Source of the DNA: Desulfobulbaceae bacterium UBA2273
GTDB taxonomy: Bacteria > Desulfobacterota > Desulfobulbia > Desulfobulbales > Desulfurivibrionaceae
Direction of reading: 5' to 3'
Assembly (NCBI GenBank): GCA_002347095.1
Contig: DDWZ01000027.1
Coordinates: 23,892-87,891, forward strand
Length of the DNA stretch: 64,000 nt
Positions 63,979 to 64,000 of this stretch are shown in pieces (position 1 is the first letter of the stretch; every line of letters starts with the position of its first letter). The notes beneath the pieces were generated by a model. It did not search any database, was not told where the DNA came from, and saw only the letters and a list, made by a program, of their open reading frames with translations. The position numbers were made by a program, and so were the translations under genes.

Positions 63979-64000
63979 TGAATACTCCACCGCCTAAAAG

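Overview
The window looks like a chromosomal segment from a strictly anaerobic Desulfobacterota (deltaproteobacterial) organism. The reasons are gene content rather than a marker gene: a fused HdrA-type flavoprotein with an MvhD-like subunit and a molybdopterin formate-dehydrogenase-like fusion protein, a selenocysteine tRNA, a double-cubane-cluster reductase with its ASKHA activator, a C_GCAxxG_C_C family protein, and cyanobacterial/delta-type sucrose synthase plus sucrose-phosphate synthase. Rank below phylum is not resolved. Most of the window is GC-rich; the last ~3 kb is visibly AT-richer.

Layout. 0-7 kb: housekeeping and signalling genes (alpha/beta hydrolase, CheZ-like phosphatase, PilZ, isochorismatase-fold hydrolase, asnS, a methyltransferase, a cold shock protein) with REP-like palindromes. 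7.5-15.5 kb: hdrA-like gene, tRNA-Sec, mvhD-like gene and a 1365-aa 2Fe2S/GltD/ferredoxin/FDH fusion. These probably form one electron-transfer (possibly bifurcating) complex. 15.6-18.8 kb: HesB-like protein, a 41-aa Cys-rich membrane peptide, double-cubane reductase, its activator and a small unknown protein. 19-24.3 kb: MarC, UspA-type protein overlapping a P-type ATPase, and an HDOD protein.

24.3-42.7 kb is a distinct island. It holds a type I-E CRISPR array of about 104 repeats and a complete minus-strand cas operon (cas3-cse1-cse2-cas7e-cas5e-cas6e-[Bro-N/DinD-like gene]-cas1e-cas2e) transcribed toward the array, with the leader next to cas2. It also holds two lipoprotein genes and the debris of an AAA+/DUF4143 gene. 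A degenerate copy of the 3' end of the HDOD gene sits at the far edge (42.69 kb), so the island appears to be bracketed by a direct repeat. The Bro-N/DinD-like gene is wired into the cas operon by 1- and 3-nt junctions and is the best candidate here for an undescribed CRISPR accessory component.

42.7-61 kb: dus, the C_GCAxxG_C_C protein, clpB, an ArsB/NhaD-type transporter, two MscS channels, a ROK sugar kinase, a CPA1-type antiporter, a LapA-like membrane protein, sucrose synthase overlapping sucrose-phosphate synthase/phosphatase, and an MBL/beta-CASP protein. Together these suggest osmotic and sucrose handling. 61-64 kb: AT-rich accessory genes (a two-TM protein ending in an attC-like site, a 62-aa membrane peptide, a membrane alpha/beta hydrolase) separated by palindromic elements, consistent with recent gene capture. 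A three-copy, hairpin-ended repeat family (849-1043, 6911-7136, 47520-47896) also runs through the window. All assignments are by reading the sequence; no database search was run.
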